From: Bryum argenteum
Taxonomy: Eukaryota; Streptophyta; Bryopsida; Bryales; Bryaceae
Direction of reading: 5' to 3'
Length of the DNA: 64,000 bases
Assembly: GCA_037043015.1 (NCBI GenBank)
Contig: CM073324.1
Coordinates: forward strand, 675,413-739,412
Each line of letters starts with the position of its first letter. Position 1 is the first letter of the stretch. Position numbers and translations under genes: made by a program. Under the pieces are notes generated by a model. It searched no databases, was not told where the DNA came from, and was given only the letters and a program-made list of their open reading frames with translations. Positions 48,482 through 60,395 of this stretch are shown piece by piece.

Positions 48482-48957
48482 TGTCACGGACATACACAAG
48501 AAGTTTCTAGAAGGTTCTTCTAAAATATTCTCTGAAGATTCCCTAAAAGATTCTTCGAAGATTTCCTATGTCACGGCCACGTACTAGGTAGACAACTTAG
48601 GAAGGTTCTAGAAGGTTCTAGAAGCTTCCGGAAACTTCAGGAAGTTCCTGGAAGTCTCTGGAAGTTTTTAGAAGGTCCTTGAAGTTTCCGGAAGGCCCTG
48701 GAAGCTTCTGGAAGGTCTTGGAAGTTCTTCGAAGGTCCTAGAAGGTCCTAGGTTGAGGAAGGTTCTGGAGAACCTTCTTCTTAGCTAGTATATATAGGAG
48801 TCGAGGCTGAGGGCAACCTCAGTCTCGACAACGCATCTCTTGGAGCTCTAGCTCATCTCTCTTGTTGTTGTTCGTGTACTCTTCTTGTTAATTCAAGCTC
48901 CTGTCAGTTCTTGTTAGTTTCCACATATTCTTATCATCTGTTTCCGTGTCCCTGACA
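48482..48957 (+). repeat. 5' LTR of self-priming chromovirus
   Basis: TATA box tatatata at 48788-48795. An array of heat-shock elements lies upstream (48590-48780). Predicted transcription start near 48821, at agtctcgacaac. Confidence 0.85.
48594..48770 (+). promoter_or_regulatory. Heat-shock element array upstream of TATA
   Basis: Alternating GAA and TTC units at 5-base spacing: nine consecutive units from about 48601, then many more GAA/TCC-type units to 48770. The canonical HSE needs three. The same array occurs in the 3' LTR at about 54270-54440. Confidence 0.7.
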
Positions 48958-48959
48958 GT

Positions 48960-48970
48960 TTGTCGAGACT
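48960..48970 (+). promoter_or_regulatory. Self-complementary primer binding site
   Basis: TTGTCGAGACT, starting 2 bases after the LTR end, is the exact reverse complement of AGTCTCGACAA at 48821-48831 within the LTR, which is where transcription should start (about 30 bases after the TATA box). A weaker tRNA-type sequence (atatcagag) lies at 48983-48991 but is displaced from the LTR by 23 bases. Confidence 0.65.
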
Positions 48971-49145
48971 ACCTTCTCACAAATATCAGAGTTAGTCCCT
49001 TCTTGTTAGAGAGTGGATTACCCCTCTTCTCGAAGGTGTGCTAGTGTTTTAGAGGTTGCGGATTACCCTCCTCTAAACCAATATTGTTCTCTTGTCAAAT
49101 TTTTTCTTTTCTTTCGTAGATTTAGTCAAAGATCAAGACGTTAGT

Positions 49146-50360
49146 ATGGCTGAAAATTTGGAATCCAAATTGACGCCATCATGAGTGCTCTTCTTTGCAT
49201 TATCACATAGACAAGCGGAGATAGAAGGAGCCATGGCAAGACTTCACAATGACGGAGCATCCGGGATAACATCATCCAGGATTCACCGGTCTCAAGCAAC
49301 TACACCGGAGGAGGCGACTACACCTTTGGTTCAACAAAACCCAATGATTCAACAACGGAAGGAGCCTAGAGTTAGTCTTCCCGACAAGTTTGACGGAACG
49401 CGTTCCAAGTTTCGAGGTTTTGTCAACCAAATCAAGTTGATAATGATTTTAAACTGAACGATATCCGACGGAGGAGGCGCGTGTTGGACTTGTTGGAACT
49501 CGCTACATGGCAAGCTTTGTCGTGGTTTGCCCCTTGTTCGAGAAACGACGCCAATTCGAGCAACTTTGAGACGTTCTTGGAGGCATTTGCGAAGCATTTG
49601 GCGAACATGACAAGGTCCGATGGGCTACAACAAAGATCCGATCACTACGACAAGGAATGCGCTCTGCATCGCTTCACGATCGGATTTTAGACAATCGGCT
49701 AGTGACATCAATCGGGGCGAAGAAGCATTGGTGAGTCGATTTTATTTGGGGTTTGAGGATGATGTGAAGGACCTACTTTTATCTCTTCCCGATCCGCAAA
49801 CACTCAACGAAGCCATTAGTCAAGCTATAAAGTGCGACAACCGTTTATTCCAAGCGTCGTGAAAGACCAGCGCCTAAAATACCAAACGAGTCGCTACACC
49901 ACGAGTATGTTGGCAAACAATTTGAGTTCTCATTCGGAGGCGAAGCCATGCAAATCGACGGCGCACGTGTCGAGCTCTTACTCCGGAAGAGAAGAAACGG
50001 CGTATGGAAGAAGGACTCTGTTTGTACTGTGGAGAAGAAGACCACAAGGTTGGAAATTGCCCCAAGAAGCAGAACCGGCGCATTGTTAAGACTAGGAGTG
50101 CGGTGATCCCGGAAAACGACGATGCCAGACTACTGAGAGGGAACCATGCGGGTTTGGACGATTCAATGCCACAACAACAATCAGGTTCCTCTTTCTCTGT
50201 CCAACCTGCCCGTTGTTTTACAATTCCCTTGTCTCTTGGTCCTCAAAAACACAAAACTTTAGCTCTATTAGATTCGGGAGCATCTACTTGTTTTTTAGAT
50301 GAAGAATTTGCTAAGCGCCACAAGATTCGTCTAGTATGTAAGTCCAAACTGTTTATGTAG
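49146..50360 (+). pseudogene. gag, CCHC zinc knuckle and protease of the chromovirus
   Basis: Begins with an ATG at 49146 whose frame stops after 12 codons. Gag continues in shifted frames (PRVSLPDKFDGTRSKFRGF; LSWFAP; DVKDLLLSLPDPQTLNEAIS). A zinc knuckle CLYCGEEDHKVGNC and a protease active site ALLDSGASTCFLD follow at 50004-50360. At least three frameshifts. Confidence 0.75.
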
Positions 50361-50463
50361 AGGTGATAGATGGACGACTTTTATTGTCCGGGCAAAGTGT
50401 CACCCATGAATCAAGTACCTATAGAGGTGGCGTTTAAGGACCATAGTAGTTACGTCGTTTTTA

Positions 50464-51869
50464 ATGTCATTAGAACCCCGTCAAACCCTCGTCATCCTAG
50501 GTCTCTCTTGGTTAGAACAACATAACCCTACCATAGATTGGAAGTTGCGGAAAATGACTTTTTCCAAAGAACATTCCAAGAGCCAACCTAGTAGACATCC
50601 CAAGATAGGGAAACCATTGTTTATTGGAGCAAGGGCGTTCGTACGATCATCCAAAGAAGCAGCACCCTTTGTCATCTATGCAATTTCAACTAGCACGGAG
50701 AAGAGTTCGACGGCAAGCATACCAGAAGCAATACAAGGATTTTGAGGACGTGTTTGAAGAAGAACGCGGACATACTACCGAGCATCGGCCATACGACGCG
50801 CGCCATAGACCTGCAAGAAGGAGCACAACCGCCTTTTGGCCCAATCTACAATCTCTCTCAAACGGAGTTAGCGGAGCTGCGAAAGTACATTGACGAGAAT
50901 CTAGCGAAGAACTTCATTCGTCATTCAAAGTCGCCAGCTGGGGCACCGATCTTGTTTGTAAAGAAGAAGGATGGCTCCTTACGAATGTGCGTGGACTATC
51001 GAGGCCTCAACAAAGTAACTAAGAAAATTCGTTACCCGTTACCCTTGATTTCTGGTCTCTTGGAGCAGCTCGGGCGTGCAAAGATCTTTACAAAAATTGA
51101 TCTGAGGGGAGCTTACAACCTCGTACGGATCAAGGAATGAGACGAGTAGAAGACAGCGTTCCGTACAAGGTATGGCCATTTTGAATATAATGTCATGCCT
51201 TTTGGCCTTACCAATGCTCCGGCTGTTTTCCAACACATGATGAATGACATCTTTCGGGAGCACCTTGACGACTTTGTTGTCATCTATCTGGATGACATCC
51301 TGATATTTTCCAAAAACAAAGAAGAGCACGAGAAGCACGTTCGTTTGGTCCTCGAGAAACTACGAGAACGAGGACTCTACGCCAAGTTGGAGAACTGCCT
51401 ATTCCACCAAACCGAGATGGAGTTTTTAGGGTTCATTGCAACTACAGACGGCTTGAAGATGGACCCTAAGAAGGTGGAAGCAATTGTATCATGGGAGGTT
51501 CCGAAGACGGTTAGAGACGTACAATGTTTTCTTGGATTTGTTAACTTCTATCGAATCTTCATCAAGAATTATTCTCGAGTCGCTGCTCCACTCACTCGGT
51601 TGACTTGTAAGGACAAGCTCGAATGGGGACCTCAAGCAGAAAAGGCATTCCAAGACCTCAAGATGGCATTTATCACAGCTCCAATCTTGGTACATCCTGA
51701 CTTTACAAAGGCCTTCTATTTGGAGACCGATGCTTCTGATTTTGCTTTGGGAGCCGTACTTTCTGAGATGGACGTGGACGGAAGCTTCATCCAGTGGCGT
51801 TCTATTCTCGAAAGTTTTTCTCTGCTGAAATCAATTATGAAATCCACGATAAGGAACTTCTTGCCATAG
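50464..51869 (+). pseudogene. Reverse transcriptase and RNase H of the chromovirus
   Basis: RT fingers and palm in one frame from 50742: [31 protein letters not shown], then two stops close together at 51138-51150 at the RIKE-xDE-xKTAF segment, then MPFGLTNAPAVFQHMM and VIYLDDILIFSK. RNase H begins [16 protein letters not shown] and is lost after a frameshift near 51800. Confidence 0.8.
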
Positions 51870-52347
51870 TAGATTCCTTCCAAGAGTGGCGACACTTTCT
51901 CGAAGGCACAGACATCCAAAGTGACCGTATACACGGATCACAAGAATTTGGAGTACTTTATGTCGGCTCGAGTCTTGAATCGACGCTGCTCGGTGGAATA
52001 TGTCGTTGTCACGATTTGACTTTGTTATTACCTATTGGCCTGGGAAGCAACAAGGACTATCCGATGCCTTATCGAGGAGATCGTGTCGCGCCTAAGGTGG
52101 AGAAGCGTTTGATCAACAATGCACCACATTCATTAAAACCGAGCATTTTAGAATTTGCGCTCTTGTCAAAATTGACACGGACTTCCTTAACCAGGATCAT
52201 CTGCGACAATTGAAGATTTCAGTAGCTCTCGAGATCGAAGCGTCTTTGATAATGACAAGTTTGTGGTGGAGGAGATCTTTTGTACTTTGAAGAAGAAATT
52301 GTATATTTCTAAGGATTTAACACGACTTTGAGTCCTCCAATCACGCC

Positions 52348-53650
52348 ATGACTTTCCAGTGCAGGACATTTTGGATACAACAAGACATTGGAGCTTATTT
52401 CATGAGACTTCGGTGGCCCCAAATGTGGAAGGATGTGAAGGAGTTTGTTCTCTCTTGTGATATTTGTTCAAGGTCGAAGAACCTCAAAGACGCCCTATGG
52501 ACTTTTGCGGCTATTGCCTATCCCGCATCGACCATGGTCTTGATTTCCATGGATTTCATTACGGACTGCCGCCTTCAAACTCGTTTTTGACAAAGATCTT
52601 TGTTGTGATAGATCGGTGACGAAGATGGCGCATTTTGTTCCTTGCAAGAAGACATCGTCGAGCGAAGATACAGCAAGACTCTTTTTTGATAATGTATATC
52701 GTTATCACGGCTTGCCAGATGATATTGTGTCGGATCGCGGAACCCAGTTCGTCTCCAAGTTCTGGAAATCTCTATTTGAGATATTGAAGGTGGATATCAA
52801 GCTTTCTTCGGCATTTCATCCTCAAACCGACGGACAGACGGAACGGGTGAATCAAGTATTGGAGCAGTATCTACGTTGCACCATCAACTATCAGCAAGAC
52901 GATTGGATCGAGTATCTACCGCTTGCCGAGTTCGCCTACAACAACACTATTCATGCGTCGACCCAACAAACACCATTCTTTGCCAACTACGGATACCACC
53001 CGAAGCTTGATTTATGGAATTCAGTGGCCAATAACAACCCAAAGAAGAAAAGATTTTGCGGGAAGCGCCTATCGGAACTTCAAGCAACGCCGAGACTTCA
53101 ATTGCAAACCGCCCAAGAGTTGTACAAGGCGTCCCAGAGATAAATTTGAATGAGGCACCTACTTTCAAGATCAGAGATAAAGTATGGCTGCTTCGACGGA
53201 ATATCAAAACCAAGCGGCCGTGTGATAAGTTGGACTATCGAAAATTGGGACCATTTGCCATCCAGAAACAAATCAATCCAGTGGCGTATCGGTTGGAGTT
53301 ACCAGCTACTATGAAGGTACATCCAGTCTTCCACGTGTCTTTATTGGAACCTTATCGAGAGTCGACTTTTCCGGAAAGAGTGCGAGGGCCGCCAACTAGT
53401 ATCGAAATTGAGAACCACGAGGAATATGAGGTGGATAAGGTATTGGATTCACGGCGCAGAAGGGGAAACTTGGAGTATTTTTGTGCATTGGAGCGGATAC
53501 GACATCAATGAAAGAACGTGAGAACATGCCGAAAATCTTGTAAATGCGCCGGAAAAGGTACAGGAATTTCATCAACGATATCCTCATAAACCTAAGCCTT
53601 TCCGACGATAACTTCTCTCTGACGCTTGCCCACTCAGGAGAATAAAAGGG
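52348..53650 (+). pseudogene. Integrase and chromodomain of the chromovirus
   Basis: Part of the zinc region (CDICSRSKN), then a DDE core (VSDRGTQFVSKFWK; FHPQTDGQTERVNQ) at 52616-53143, the C-terminal PVAYRLELP and [12 protein letters not shown], and a chromodomain start ([15 protein letters not shown]) at 53400-53475. A frameshift then moves the [10 protein letters not shown] part to another frame. Chromodomains target integration to heterochromatin. Confidence 0.8.
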
Positions 53651-54142
53651 GGAAAGTGAACACAACCTTGATTCACATTTGATTTACATATTTTGTTCTA
53701 GATAGAAGTTCTCTATAGTCATAGTTTGGTTTTTAGTCATGGATAGTCAAGAGATAGATAGCATACAGGTTATGCCATCTCAACCAACCAACTCTCGAAG
53801 GCGACCTGAGAGATGAAGAACCGCCACGCCACGACGCCGACGGAGGATTCCGAGCAATCGATCGTTGGTGATTGTATTTGAGGTCGAGCCCGCTTTCAAT
53901 GGTTCCGCAGGAAGGTGTGTTTGCGGGACAATTCCATAACGAAGATACGTAAGTTCACGCCGTCGAGGAAGTGAAGGCGTCGGCCACTATCGTTGGCTTC
54001 AAGGACCGATGAACCACTTGCCTCGTGAACAACAATTGGAGTTTATTGCGGATGTCATGCGGCAGATTTTCATTTTCCTGCGTTGGTATTGACTAACAAC
54101 AACGTTGCTTCTCGGAGACCTCGAAGCTAGAAGGGGAGGTGA

Positions 54143-54629
54143 TGTCACGGACATACACAAGAAGTTTCTAGAAGGTTCTTCTAAAATATTCTCTGAAGAT
54201 TCCCTAAAAGATTCCTCGAAGATTCCTCGAAGATTCCCTGTGTCACAGCCACGTACTAGGTAGACAACTTAGGAAGGTTCTAGAAGGTTCTAGAAGCTTC
54301 CGGAAACTTCTGGAAGTTCCTGGAAGTCTCTGGAAGTTTTTGGAAGGTCCTTGAAGTTTCCGGAAGGCCCTGGAAGCTTCTGGAAGGTCTTGGAAGTTCT
54401 TGGAAGGTCCTAGAAGGTCCTAGGTTGAGGAAGGTTCTGGAGAACCTTCTTCTTAGCTAGTATATATAGGAATCGAGGCTGAGGGCAACCTCAGTCTCGA
54501 CAACGCATCTCTTGGAGCTCTAGCTCATCTCTCTTGTTGTTGTTCGTGTACTCTTCTTGTTAATTCAAGCTCCTGTCAGTTCTTGTTAGTTTCCACATAT
54601 TCTTATCATCTGTTTCCGTGTCCCTGACA
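54143..54629 (+). repeat. 3' LTR of self-priming chromovirus
   Basis: Matches 48482-48957 almost throughout, with an 11 bp extra copy of cctcgaagatt near 54213-54235. Confidence 0.9.
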
Positions 54630-56065
54630 AGAAGTGGGCTTATTCCCTTCAAGTCCCATATCGGTTCTTAGCATCATCTAGAACCGGTTTTCCTCTAACT
54701 CCTCCAAGTTCACCAAGTTGATTCTACTCCCTAACATGTTGAGAGCCTTGGTGAACTCCAACTCAATCTCCTTGCCTTCGGGGTTGGCAACCACTTTCAA
54801 TGGCCACCTCATTATCTTTACCCCAAAGGTATCAAAGGAAGTCTTACATAAGATGAGACCAATCCCATCCATTTCACAAACCTTGAAGTTTTCCACAAAG
54901 GTGAAGTTTTGGCACTTCACTTCTACTTCCGTTGCTACAAGGAACGTTTGGTGAGGCTTGCCTCTTTGCAAACCTCACTTGCATGAGTTTGCTTACTCAA
55001 ATGCAAGTCCATCCTCTTCGATGCTTCGGGACTTATGAAGGAGTCGGTTGCCCCTTTGGTTAGGAGCGATGCATTGCCATGTGGCCCGCTTCACCACAAT
55101 TCAAACAAGTAATGTAACTTGTCTCTTTTTATTATGGACTTGTCCCCACTTTGGGCTTGTCCTTCCCATCCTTGGAAGGCCTACTCTCACCACCCTAAAG
55201 CTTTTGCCAACTTGAGCAATTTGGCACAAGTCTCCGGCAATCTCGGCATCTTGAATAATGCCCGCTCCACCCAATCTTAGAGTCCATTGAAGAAAATGAC
55301 CTATTCGGCCAATTCATCTAACTTCGGGAGCATATTCAAATGTGCATTGAAATCCTTCACATAGGCATGAAGAGTGCCCGTTTGCTTCAATTGCACAAGG
55401 GCCATGCCATCCCGAATCTCTTGGTACTCCGGGGTGAAGCGATCACTTAGGATCCCCTTGAAACCGGTCCAAGTCAAGTTGCTCACCACTGCCGCGTTCT
55501 CATCCCCGAAACGAGTCCACCGCAAATGAACATGTTCTTTCAAGAAGGTCACAAGAATAGTGATCTTGTCCTCTTGACAAGCCCTTTGAGCCTCAAAGTA
55601 GAGCTCAAGTTCCACAATGAAGTCCTTGACCTTTTTGCCTTGCCCAATTCCGTGAAGGAAGAGGGCAAGTTGGTCTTGCACAACTTGCGGGAAAAAAGGC
55701 TTGATGCCTTCCCCTTGAGCTCTTTGATCTCTTCTTGCATGACTTGAAGAGTTTTGACAAGCTCATGGAACATTTCATCTCGTGCCTTCCTCTTGTAGCC
55801 TCGGTTCCCGGGAACGGGACTTAAAGGATTTTCTTCCTCCTCATGGTGAGTGTCCTTCTCACAACTAGCAACTTCTCTTTGTTCCCCTTGGTCCCCTTTT
55901 ATTTCCACCGGCTCCTCCAATGGACTTTAAGAAGACTCCTGATGAGGGACATCACCGGCCACAAAGGCTTAACTACGTGTCTTCGGGCCATAGCAAGAGC
56001 TTCCGGCCTCTTATGCCATCCTACTCTTGATTGCATCCCGTTACGTAGCCTGCTCTGATACCAAG
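54630..56065 (-). pseudogene. gag relic next to the 5' LTR of the outer element
   Basis: Minus-strand gag pieces at 55920-55549, 55681-55301 and 54971-54678 in different frames. The first two overlap and carry capsid-like segments (KDFIVELELYFEAQ; GDENAAVVSNLTW; EYQEIRDGMALVQLKQ; LHAYVKDFNAHLN); the last is protease-proximal. The primer site TGGTATCAGAGC (56052-56063, minus) adjoins the LTR. Confidence 0.7.
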
Positions 56066-56734
56066 TGTCGCGGCCCTAATTACTCCCAACTCTTTTTCTT
56101 CAAGTGAGCCTTACTTGGTAGCGGAATCCCGGCTCACTTAGTTGGTAGCAACCGGCCACGACTTTGCTAACACTTGCATGTGCCCCACACACAATGTTAG
56201 CACCATTTCTAGTCAAGGTGTCCAACCCACCTTGACTCCCCCAACTCATTACCCGGAACCCGTAAACCGGAACTCCCACAAAACACATGGGCATGCCACT
56301 TGGTGGCACGGGGCGGCCTTCCACACATGTCCAAGCTCCCAAGGGTGCTACTAATCACCCCCGGAGCAAACCGCCCTTATCCATTGTCCAACTTCCTATT
56401 AGTCCCCTTCCACTCTTGTTTCTCACCCCATTCGGGACTTTGCCGGAAATCCTCCTAATCCGCACTAGTTTTCCGGGGACTAGTTTGGAGCGGGACTCTT
56501 TCCAACCCAATGTTGCGGGATGCTCAAGAGCATCCCACAATGCCCAAGATGTAGGAGTGAGGCTTCCTTTCCATGCCTCATCTTGAGCCATTCCTGGTCA
56601 CTCCAGGAACCGCACTACTTATCACGGGACTAACTTGGAGAGAGGACACTTCCCAACCCCATGTTTAGAGATGCTCCAAAGCACTCTCTACTTTCCACAA
56701 GGTGCGGGAGTGAGGCCCCATCCCAAGCCTCACC
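56066..56734 (-). repeat. 5' LTR of outer element, first part
   Basis: Near-identical to 42181-42866. Interrupted at 56734 by the inserted chromovirus and resumed at 62303. Confidence 0.9.
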
Positions 56735-57221
56735 TGAAACGGGACTGAATTCTCTCTTTGGTCACAACTCAAACATCGCTAACCTAACAAGATCTCGAGA
56801 AAAACGGACTAAACAAGACCGAATAGACTTGAATGTAATGTAACAAAGAGTAACTAAAGAAGAAAGTACAAACCAAACTTTACTCGAGAGAGAGGGACTA
56901 GGCGCGCACGACCGAATGCCTCCAAATGGCCCCGCCAGTTCTATTTATACTCTGCCTAACCGCCCTTGGAACTTTCTAGAATGTTCCAATGGCGGGCCCC
57001 ACCATGGAACTTTCCGGAAGGTCCTAGAGGTGGGCCCCACCTACATAACCACCCTTCCAGAAGACTCTAGAGGTGGGCCCCACCTTCTCGAAGCTTATAT
57101 GGTGGGTCCCACATAGGCCATCTACCTCAAATTCTAAAATTTTCTAAAAACTCTTAAAATGGTTTCAACTATCTATCTACTTTTCTAAAGAAACACAAAA
57201 ATCTAGTTCTTGCCTGTTACA
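56735..57221 (-). repeat. 3' LTR of nested chromovirus
   Basis: Contains, in minus sense, heat-shock elements followed by a TATA box (tataaata, plus coordinates about 56944-56951). Confidence 0.85.
56960..57080 (-). promoter_or_regulatory. Heat-shock elements in chromovirus LTR
   Basis: A perfect four-unit HSE at 56968-56987 (ggaactttctagaatgttcc), a second at 57006-57024 (ggaactttccggaaggtcc), and a weaker one near 57055. All are upstream of the minus-strand TATA box. Repeated in the other LTR near 62049-62150. Confidence 0.65.
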
Positions 57222-58659
57222 ATTAATCCTCCGCTAATGCGGAACGTCCTCGTTCGCTCCCGATGATATCTCCAAATGGTTTCTTGACAATGGGTAAGGT
57301 TGTGAGCGGGCTCCCATGTTGCATCGTGGATGGGATAACCTTTCCATCGGACTTTGTATTGTAGTTGCGGACGTCCATTGCCACGACGAAGATAGCGGTG
57401 TTCCAAAATGCGATCCACTTCATATTCCTCCCGGTCTTCAATCACTACGGTGGTGGCGGCGGAGGCCGATGTCGGCCGGAAAGCGCTCCGATTGAAAGAT
57501 GAAATTCTTTGAGCTGCGAGATATGAAAAACTGGATGGATGTGGATATGTGGCGGAAGCTCGAGGCGGTATGCAACATCAGATATGACCGTAGAGATTCG
57601 GAAAGGTCCAATCCACCGGGGTGCAAGTTTACGGACTTGAGTCGATGTAGCTAACGGAAGGTTGGCATTTGAGAGCAGAACCAAGTCACCTTCTCGAAAG
57701 GTCTTATGTTGCCGGTGGTTATCTGCATATTGTTTTTGTCGATTCTGTGCAGTAAGGAGCCGCTGTCGAGCCTCTTGCAACGCCGATGTTAGTCGTTGTA
57801 TAAACTCCTCCGTTGTAGGGTTGTTGGTGTTGATGGGGCGGTGGAGCGTTGCCGGCGTAATCGGGTGCTGACCAGCGTTAAGAAAGAATGGTGAATGACC
57901 CGTGCTTGCTTGGGAACTATCATTATAGGCGAACTCCAAAGGGGTCAGATACTCATCCCAGTCGTTGTGGTGAATTGCCACAAACGCCCGCAGCATATCC
58001 TCCAAGGTCCGGTTAGCACGCTCTGTCTGTCCATCAGTCTGAGGATGAAAGGCTGTGGACATAGCAAGTCGTGTGCCGAGAAGCTTGAATAGTGCTTGCC
58101 AGAAACTCCCTGTGAAGCGCGGGTCCCGATCTGAGATAATGACACGAGGCAATCCATGATGACGGAAGACAGTGTCGAAGAAGACTCGTGCAAGTGTTGG
58201 GGCATCAATATCGAGCGCATCATGAGCCAAATGAATTTGCTTCGAAAGGCGGTCCACAAAGACAGCAACCGCAGTGTGATTACGATGCGTCTGTGGCAAA
58301 CAAGTAATGAGATCCATGGTTACTTGTTCCCATCGTACCGTAGGTAGTGGAATCGGCTGCAGCAGTCCAAGAGGTGCAGTATTGCGTGCCTTGTTCCGTT
58401 GGCATAGCTCACAGGAACGCACAAAAGCTCGAACATCACGATCCAAGCCCACCCAAAACCATGTTCTAGAAATCCGTTCTAAGGTCTTCTCACGTCCGAG
58501 ATGTCCAGAGATAGGAATGTCATGCCCTTCTTGAAGTATGCGGGTTCGAAGTTTAGCATTGTTAGGTACATAAACCCGCTTCTTAAAATAGAGGAGGCCG
58601 TCAACGAGGTTGTAATCTTGATATTGCACATCACCTACCTCTACTCGATCAGTCACCAT
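57203..58659 (-). CDS. Integrase and chromodomain of nested chromovirus
   Basis: 58659-57445, 404 residues: HHCC zinc region (GHDIPISGHLGREKT ... CELCQRNK), DDE core (MDLITCLPQ; ISDRDPRFTGSFWQ; FHPQTDGQTERANRTLEDML), and a C-terminal [19 protein letters not shown] and HPVFHISQL. A one-base shift separates it from the chromodomain at 57445-57203 (EYEVDRILEHR, VRWKGYPIHDATWEP). The integrase part is otherwise unbroken, unlike the other gypsy elements here. Confidence 0.85.
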
Positions 58660-58842
58660 TGTGAAGTAAGCATCCTGGTAGGTGGCTTCCTTCCATTCTC
58701 TCCCTCTGGTTAGATCCGGAACAATACTACTAATGGTAGCAATCTCCCTCGTGTCCTCTCCGATTGATTTCAGATCTGGTCTCGAGATAAAGCGTACGGC
58801 ACAATATGTTGTCGCCCTTGCTTGTCATCTTGAAGTTGAATA

Positions 58843-60278
58843 TCAAACAACCAGAATCGTTTCTTCCCAGCGGTGGTGTCTCGATTTCATATTTTCTAAA
58901 TGCAGATCATGTAGTAAGGGCCGATGATCAGTCCGAATTGTCACAGGTTTCCCCAATAGATAGTGCCGCCATACTTTGGTAGCATGTACAATTGCTAGTT
59001 GTTCCCGATCACGTGCAGAATAGTTGCGCTCTGCCCTCTTAAGTTTGCGTGACTCATATGCCACCGGTTGAAGGCCCCTACCGAAGTCTTGTTGGAGGAC
59101 CGCGCCTATAGCAAAGTCGGAGGCGTCAATGTCAACCGTACACGGAAGGTCAGGATCATATGGTTGCGGTGGAGCGAAGAGTGAGTGCCTCTTTCAAATT
59201 ATTGAAAGCGCCTTGTTGTTGTAGTTTCCACTCAAATGGAGCGCCCTTCTCCAATAGATTTGTCGAGGAGCAAAGACAATGCGCAAACCGCGAACAAAAC
59301 GACGATAGTATCCGCGAGGCCTAAGAAAGAACGAACTTTAAACATCCTTGGGAGTTGGCCAGTCCTTCACTGCATTCACCTTAGCTTGTTCCATGTACAC
59401 ACCCTCGAATGATACTACATGCCCCAAAAAGGTGACCTCGGACTTCCAAAGTTCACACTTTGATTGCTTGCAATAGAAGTGACTATCCCAGAACCGACTT
59501 AGCACCTCCCGTAGATGTTGGTCATGCTCTTCCGGGGTTTTACTATAGATCAAAATGTCGTCAATAAAAACAACTACACACTTGTCCAAAAGGTCCCGGA
59601 ACAACTTTGTTCTCATGACCCATGAAGGAAGTGGGACATTGGTGAGACCAAAAGCGCGTAACGAGCCACTCAAAATGTCCATATAGCGCACGAAATCTTT
59701 GTCTTTTCAATATCCTCTTTTGCAATTGGTATCTGCCAGTATCCACTTCGAAGATCTAGCTTGCTAAAAATGGTTGCGCCTCGAAGTTGATCAAGAAGGT
59801 CATCCACACGTGGGAGTGGATAAGCATTTTTGATGGTCTGCTTATTAAGGCCCCGATAATCGATGCATAGCCGCAATCCACCATCCTTTTTGGGTGCAAA
59901 AAAGACAGGTGCTCCCCATGGCGATGTGCTTTCTCGAATGAGGCCCTTCTCCAAAAGCTCGTCCAACGTCTTCCTCAGCTCCTCAAGCTCGTTTGGTGCT
60001 AGGCGATAAATTGGCCGATTTGCTGGTTTAGCTTCTGGCATTAAGTCTATGTGGAAGGGAGCACCTCGATCAGGTGGTAAACCACTAGGTAAGTCGGCGG
60101 GAAAGACATCTCGGAACTCGCTGATAAGTTGCTCAACTCGTTCTGCTCCTTCGGCTCTCTTCTCTACCATTGAAGCAATATTTGGAACCACCACATACAC
60201 CGGCTGCTTTCGTTGCATCTGTTTCTTCATGAAGGTCATCCCCACCAATATGCCTTTAGTTGTCTGTCGTTTCTTCAA
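58843..60278 (-). pseudogene. Reverse transcriptase and RNase H of nested chromovirus
   Basis: 60278-59670: RT N-terminus ([50 protein letters not shown]). 59691-59338: palm VVFIDDILIYSK and FLGHVVSFEGV in a shifted frame. 59064-58843: RNase H end (YSARDREQLAIVHATKVW; TDHRPL). Separated by frameshifts near 59680 and 59340. Confidence 0.8.
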
Positions 60279-60395
60279 TCCACTTGATGTTGAAGCATGA
60301 AGAATTATCTTGCGCCCACCTTCGTTAAAAGAGATGGTTCTTGCGGCCGGTCAATCGCTTATTTCCCGCTCCAACCACGGCATTCCAGGATAACA

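Larger units (their letters stand above)
48482..54629 (+). mobile_element. Chromovirus with Tf1-like self-priming signature, degenerate
   Basis: Plus-strand Ty3/gypsy element. The LTRs (48482-48957, 476 bp; 54143-54629, 487 bp) start TGTCACGG and end CCCTGACA, differ by an 11 bp tandem duplication and a handful of substitutions. A polypurine tract (agaaggggaggtga) immediately precedes the 3' LTR. There is no target duplication: the left flank is gcatg, the right flank agaag, and the flanks come from different parts of the outer family (LTR versus gag). This suggests that the present copy arose by recombination between two insertions. The internal domain order gag, CCHC, protease, RT, RNase H, integrase, chromodomain is intact in order but broken by stops and frameshifts. 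Confidence 0.85.

Noticed and set aside
48979-48995. A tRNA-Met primer site for the 48.5 kb element (atatcagag)
   Set aside because: It is 23 bases from the LTR end and poorly matched, while the self-complementary 11-mer sits at the right place. Kept only as an alternative.
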